Source of the DNA: JBHGXV01 sp041920505
Lineage (GTDB): Bacteria; Bacillota; Bacilli; Brevibacillales; Brevibacillaceae
DNA: 64,000 nucleotides
Assembly (NCBI GenBank): GCA_041920505.1
Contig: JBHGXV010000007.1
Location: 52,312 to 116,311 of the forward strand
Direction: 5' to 3'
Position numbers and translations under genes: made by a program. The notes under the pieces are model-generated. The model was not told where the DNA came from, searched no databases, and worked only from the letters and a program-made list of their open reading frames with translations. This document shows positions 61,464-64,000 of the stretch, piece by piece (the stretch's first letter is position 1; each line of letters begins with the position of its first letter).

Positions 61464-61940
61464 ATGTCGGAAAAAGAAGTTATCCTCACGCCGGAAGGGC
61501 TGGCTAAACTAGAACAGGAACTGGAAGAGCTGAAGACGGTAAAACGCAAGGAAGTAGCGGCTCGCATCAAGGAAGCGATCAGCTATGGCGATATCAGTGA
61601 AAACTCGGAGTACGAAGAAGCGAAGAACGAACAGGCGTTTATCGAGGGCCGGATTCTGACGCTGGAGAAAATGCTGCGCAACGCACGCATCATCACCAAC
61701 GAAGACGTCGACACCGAAGTGGTCAGCGTCGGTTCCACCGTTCGTCTGAAAGATCTGGAATTCGGCGATATCGTCGAATACACCATCGTCGGTTCCGCCG
61801 AATCCGATCCGATGAACAACAAAATCTCCAACGAATCTCCTGTCGGCATGGCGCTGCTCGGCAAGGCGAAGGGTACGGTCGTTGACGTGCACGTGCCGGC
61901 CGGCGTGATCCAATACGAGATTCTGGATATCCTTCTGTAA
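61464..61940 (+). CDS. greA: Transcription elongation factor GreA
   Basis: A 158-residue factor that inserts its coiled coil into the RNA polymerase channel and stimulates cleavage of backtracked RNA. The coiled coil (LTPEGLAKLEQELEELKTVKRKEVAARIKEA) ends in GDISENSEYEEAKNEQ with the acidic tip, and the FKBP-like C-terminal domain follows (GSAESDPMNNKISNESPVGMALLGK). GGGGGAAT lies upstream of the ATG. Confidence 0.97.
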   Translation: MSEKEVILTPEGLAKLEQELEELKTVKRKEVAARIKEAISYGDISENSEYEEAKNEQAFIEGRILTLEKMLRNARIITNEDVDTEVVSVGSTVRLKDLEFGDIVEYTIVGSAESDPMNNKISNESPVGMALLGKAKGTVVDVHVPAGVIQYEILDILL

Positions 61941-61950
61941 GCGAATCCAA

Positions 61951-61977
61951 GGCGTACCTGTTTCGATGGGGTACGCC
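61951..61977 (+). terminator. Hairpin between greA and lysS
   Basis: GGCGTACC / GGTACGCC with an 11-base loop and no T-tract; it could be a weak terminator or processing site, allowing read-through into lysS. Confidence 0.45.
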
Positions 61978-62022
61978 GTATCGTTGTAACTGCAGGAATC
62001 AGCAACAAGGAGTGAACAGGGA

Positions 62023-63543
62023 ATGAGCAGGGAAGAAGATCTTCAGTTGGAAGAGCAGCCGCAAGAAGAGCTGCACGAATTGCTGCAGGTTCGGCGGGAC
62101 AAGATGAACCAGTTGCGCGAATGGGGCATTGATCCGTTCGGCAAAAAATTTGAGCCGACCCATCACGCCCAAGACATCGCCGCAAGCTACGCCGGGTTCA
62201 CCAAGGAAGAGCTGGAAGCCGCCCAGCATCAGGTGACGTTGGCCGGCCGCCTGATGGCCAAGCGCGATATGGGAAAAGCCAGCTTTGCGCATGTGCTGGA
62301 CCGCAGCGGGCAGATTCAGATCTACGTCCGTCAAGACACGGTGGGTGCCGAGAGCTACAAGGTGTTTGAACTCTGCGACATCGGCGACATTATCGGCGTG
62401 AGCGGCATCGTCTTCAAGACGAAGACGGGAGAGCTTAGCGTCAAGGCGAAGGAACTGGTCTTCTTGACCAAGTCCCTGCGCCCGCTGCCGGAAAAGTTCC
62501 ACGGCCTCAAAGACGTGGAAACCCGTTACCGCAAGCGGTACGTCGATTTGATCGTCAATCCGGAAGTGCGCGACACGTTTATTACCCGCAGCCGCATCCT
62601 GACCTCGATGCGCCGTTATTTGGACAACCTCGGCTTCCTTGAAGTGGAAACGCCGACCATGCACGCCATCGCCGGCGGAGCCTCGGCTCGTCCGTTCATT
62701 ACGCACCATAACGCGTTGGACATGCAGTTGTACATGCGGATTGCGATTGAGCTGCATCTGAAGCGCCTGATTGTCGGCGGCCTGGAAAAGGTGTATGAGA
62801 TTGGCCGCGTCTACCGCAACGAGGGGATTTCGACGCGTCACAACCCGGAATTCACCATGATCGAGCTCTACCAGGCGTATGCCGATTTTGAAGACATCAT
62901 GAAGCTGACCGAGGATTTGATCGCGCATATTGCTGACGAGGTTCTCGGCACGACCAAAATCGAGTACCAAGGCCATCTTGTCGACTTGACGCCGAAGTGG
63001 CGCCGCGTTCACATGGTAGATCTGATCAAGGAACACGTCGGCGTCGACTTCTGGAAAGAGATGAGCGACGAAGAGGCGCGGGCGTTGGCGAAGGAGCACG
63101 GCGTCAGTGTCGAGCCGCATCATACCTTTGGACACGTGGTCAACGAGTTCTTTGAGCAAAAAGTGGAGGAAACCCTGATCCAGCCGACGTTCGTCTACGG
63201 ACATCCGACGGCAATCTCGCCGCTGGCCAAGAAAAATGACAAAGATCCTCGCTTCACCGATCGTTTCGAATTGTTTATCGTTGCCCGCGAACACGCCAAC
63301 GCATTTACCGAATTGAACGACCCGATCGATCAGCGGCAACGGTTTGAAGCGCAGTTGCTGGAGAAGGCGGCCGGAAACGACGAGGCGCACGAGATGGACG
63401 AAGATTTCATCGAAGCGCTGGAATACGGCATGCCTCCGACGGGCGGTCTCGGCATCGGTATCGACCGGCTGGTGATGCTGTTGACCAACTCTCCGTCCAT
63501 TCGCGACGTGCTTTTGTTCCCGTTGATGCGCGAACGGGATTGA
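62023..63543 (+). CDS. lysS: Lysyl-tRNA synthetase, class II
   Basis: A 506-residue class II synthetase. An N-terminal OB-fold anticodon domain (about 60-180) is followed by motif 1 (YLDNLGFLEVETPTM), motif 2 (YEIGRVYRNEG ... HNPEFTMIELYQAY) and motif 3 (GLGIGIDRLVMLLTN). AAGGAG precedes the ATG. It is followed by a terminator and the rRNA operon, the B. subtilis order. Confidence 0.98.
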   Translation: MSREEDLQLEEQPQEELHELLQVRRDKMNQLREWGIDPFGKKFEPTHHAQDIAASYAGFTKEELEAAQHQVTLAGRLMAKRDMGKASFAHVLDRSGQIQIYVRQDTVGAESYKVFELCDIGDIIGVSGIVFKTKTGELSVKAKELVFLTKSLRPLPEKFHGLKDVETRYRKRYVDLIVNPEVRDTFITRSRILTSMRRYLDNLGFLEVETPTMHAIAGGASARPFITHHNALDMQLYMRIAIELHLKRLIVGGLEKVYEIGRVYRNEGISTRHNPEFTMIELYQAYADFEDIMKLTEDLIAHIADEVLGTTKIEYQGHLVDLTPKWRRVHMVDLIKEHVGVDFWKEMSDEEARALAKEHGVSVEPHHTFGHVVNEFFEQKVEETLIQPTFVYGHPTAISPLAKKNDKDPRFTDRFELFIVAREHANAFTELNDPIDQRQRFEAQLLEKAAGNDEAHEMDEDFIEALEYGMPPTGGLGIGIDRLVMLLTNSPSIRDVLLFPLMRERD

Positions 63544-63568
63544 TCCCTTTGGTTGTTTGTTGTTCACG

Positions 63569-63600
63569 GCGGCCTTTCGGGGCCGCTTTTCCTGTTTTTT
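63569..63600 (+). terminator. Terminator of lysS
   Basis: GCGGCC / GGCCGC with loop TTTCGG, then TTTTCCTGTTTTTT. Confidence 0.85.
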
Positions 63601-63604
63601 ACGG

Positions 63605-63633
63605 TTGATTCCTGTTTTGTTGCGTGATATAGT
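63605..63633 (+). promoter_or_regulatory. rRNA operon promoter P1
   Basis: TTGATT (63605-63610), 17 bp, TATAGT (63628-63633) with TGA before the -10. Confidence 0.75.
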
Positions 63634-63742
63634 ATTCGATGTTCGCTTCACTGCGGAAGCGATCGTGAAAAAATACCACTTGCGCAAACTTGCGAGATGT
63701 GGTAGATTGAAAAAGTCGCTGTTAACGAAGCGAAAAAAGTTA

Positions 63743-63772
63743 TTGACACGACAAACGACAACACGATATAAT
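63743..63772 (+). promoter_or_regulatory. rRNA operon promoter P2
   Basis: Consensus TTGACA (63743-63748) and TATAAT (63767-63772), 18 bp apart, about 100 bp before 16S rRNA. Confidence 0.88.
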
Positions 63773-63796
63773 AAAAGAGTTGTTGTCAAAAAAGAT

Positions 63797-63820
63797 GCTC
63801 TTTGAAAACTGAACAGCGAA
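63797..63820 (+). other. rRNA leader boxA-like antitermination region
   Basis: TGCTCTTTGAAAACTGAACA-type sequence, the usual leader motif of Bacillota rRNA operons involved in Nus-dependent antitermination. Confidence 0.6.
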
Positions 63821-63869
63821 GCGTGATGAGAAGCCAATGTTTTTGAACCTTGATCAATTCTTTTCAACT

Positions 63870-64000
63870 TTATTGGAGAGTTTGATCCTGGCTCAGGACG
63901 AACGCTGGCGGCGTGCCTAATACATGCAAGTCGAGCGGGGGTCTTCGGACCCCAGCGGCGGACGGGTGAGTAACACGTAGGCAACCTGCCCGCAAGACCG
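63870..64000 (+). rRNA. rrs: 16S ribosomal RNA, 5' end (truncated by window edge)
   Basis: GAGAGTTTGATCCTGGCTCAG, the universal 16S 5' segment, is followed by GACGAACGCTGGCGGCGTGCC, TACATGCAAGTCGAGCG and GGCGGACGGGTGAGTAACACG, all typical of Bacillota 16S. Only about 130 of ~1550 bases are in the window. The exact 5' end is approximate. Confidence 0.97.

Noticed and set aside
61999..63984. Long minus-strand frame opposite lysS running into the 16S rRNA
   Set aside because: It spans lysS, a terminator, two rRNA promoters and rRNA, so it cannot be a real gene.

Overview
The window is a continuous GC-rich stretch of a spore-forming Bacillota chromosome. Its backbone follows the Bacillus subtilis order mfd - spoVT - yabMNOPQ - divIC - yabR - spoIIE - yabS - yabT - tilS - hpt - ftsH ... 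coaX - hslO - cysK - pabBAC - folP/B/K - yazB - dusB - lysS - rrn. spoIIE, spoVT, yabP/yabQ and the 16S rRNA 5' end point to Bacillales. The GC-rich codon use and extra loci suggest a lineage outside Bacillus sensu stricto (Alicyclobacillus/Tumebacillus/Effusibacillus/Brevibacillus type). That placement is inference; the 130 bases of 16S are too few to settle it.

Layout. 1-19.3 kb: the repair, sporulation and division block, from the 3' part of mfd to ftsH, with a two-gene ThrE-type exporter inserted between yabT and tilS. 19.4-26.6 kb: an NAD and zinc block. It holds nadA, a PCYCGC lipoprotein divergent from znuC-znuB-zur, then nadB-nadC and coaX. 26.6-29.0 kb: a disturbed islet with a multi-hairpin intergenic element, a frameshifted acyltransferase, an IS21 istB scrap and an AT-richer orphan secreted protein.

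29.1-47.5 kb: two adjacent Tad/Flp-type pilus or secretion loci. Locus 1 (29.2-36.3 kb) is nearly canonical: CpaB, CpaE, CpaF, TadB, TadC, a 58-residue Flp-like prepilin, prepilin peptidase, TadE-like and TadG-like proteins. Locus 2 (36.4-46.4 kb) is a divergent second copy of the CpaB/E/F-TadB/C core. It has two MinD/ParA-like proteins whose P-loops lack the catalytic lysine, no peptidase or recognisable Flp prepilin, three unrecognised leading genes, and a run of seven small membrane or exported proteins. It ends at a gene for an RpoD-like accessory sigma factor. This second locus is the best candidate for an undescribed system.

47.4-50.6 kb: a very long DacB/PBP4 protein on the minus strand made of two tandem PBP4 units; the second has lost its SxN and KTG motifs. 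50.8-64 kb: hslO, cysK, the folate cluster (interrupted by a globin-coupled chemoreceptor with a C-terminal CZB domain), dusB, greA, lysS and the start of an rRNA operon with two promoters.

All calls come from reading the sequence. No alignment, profile or structure search was run, so family names rest on recognised motifs, length and synteny.
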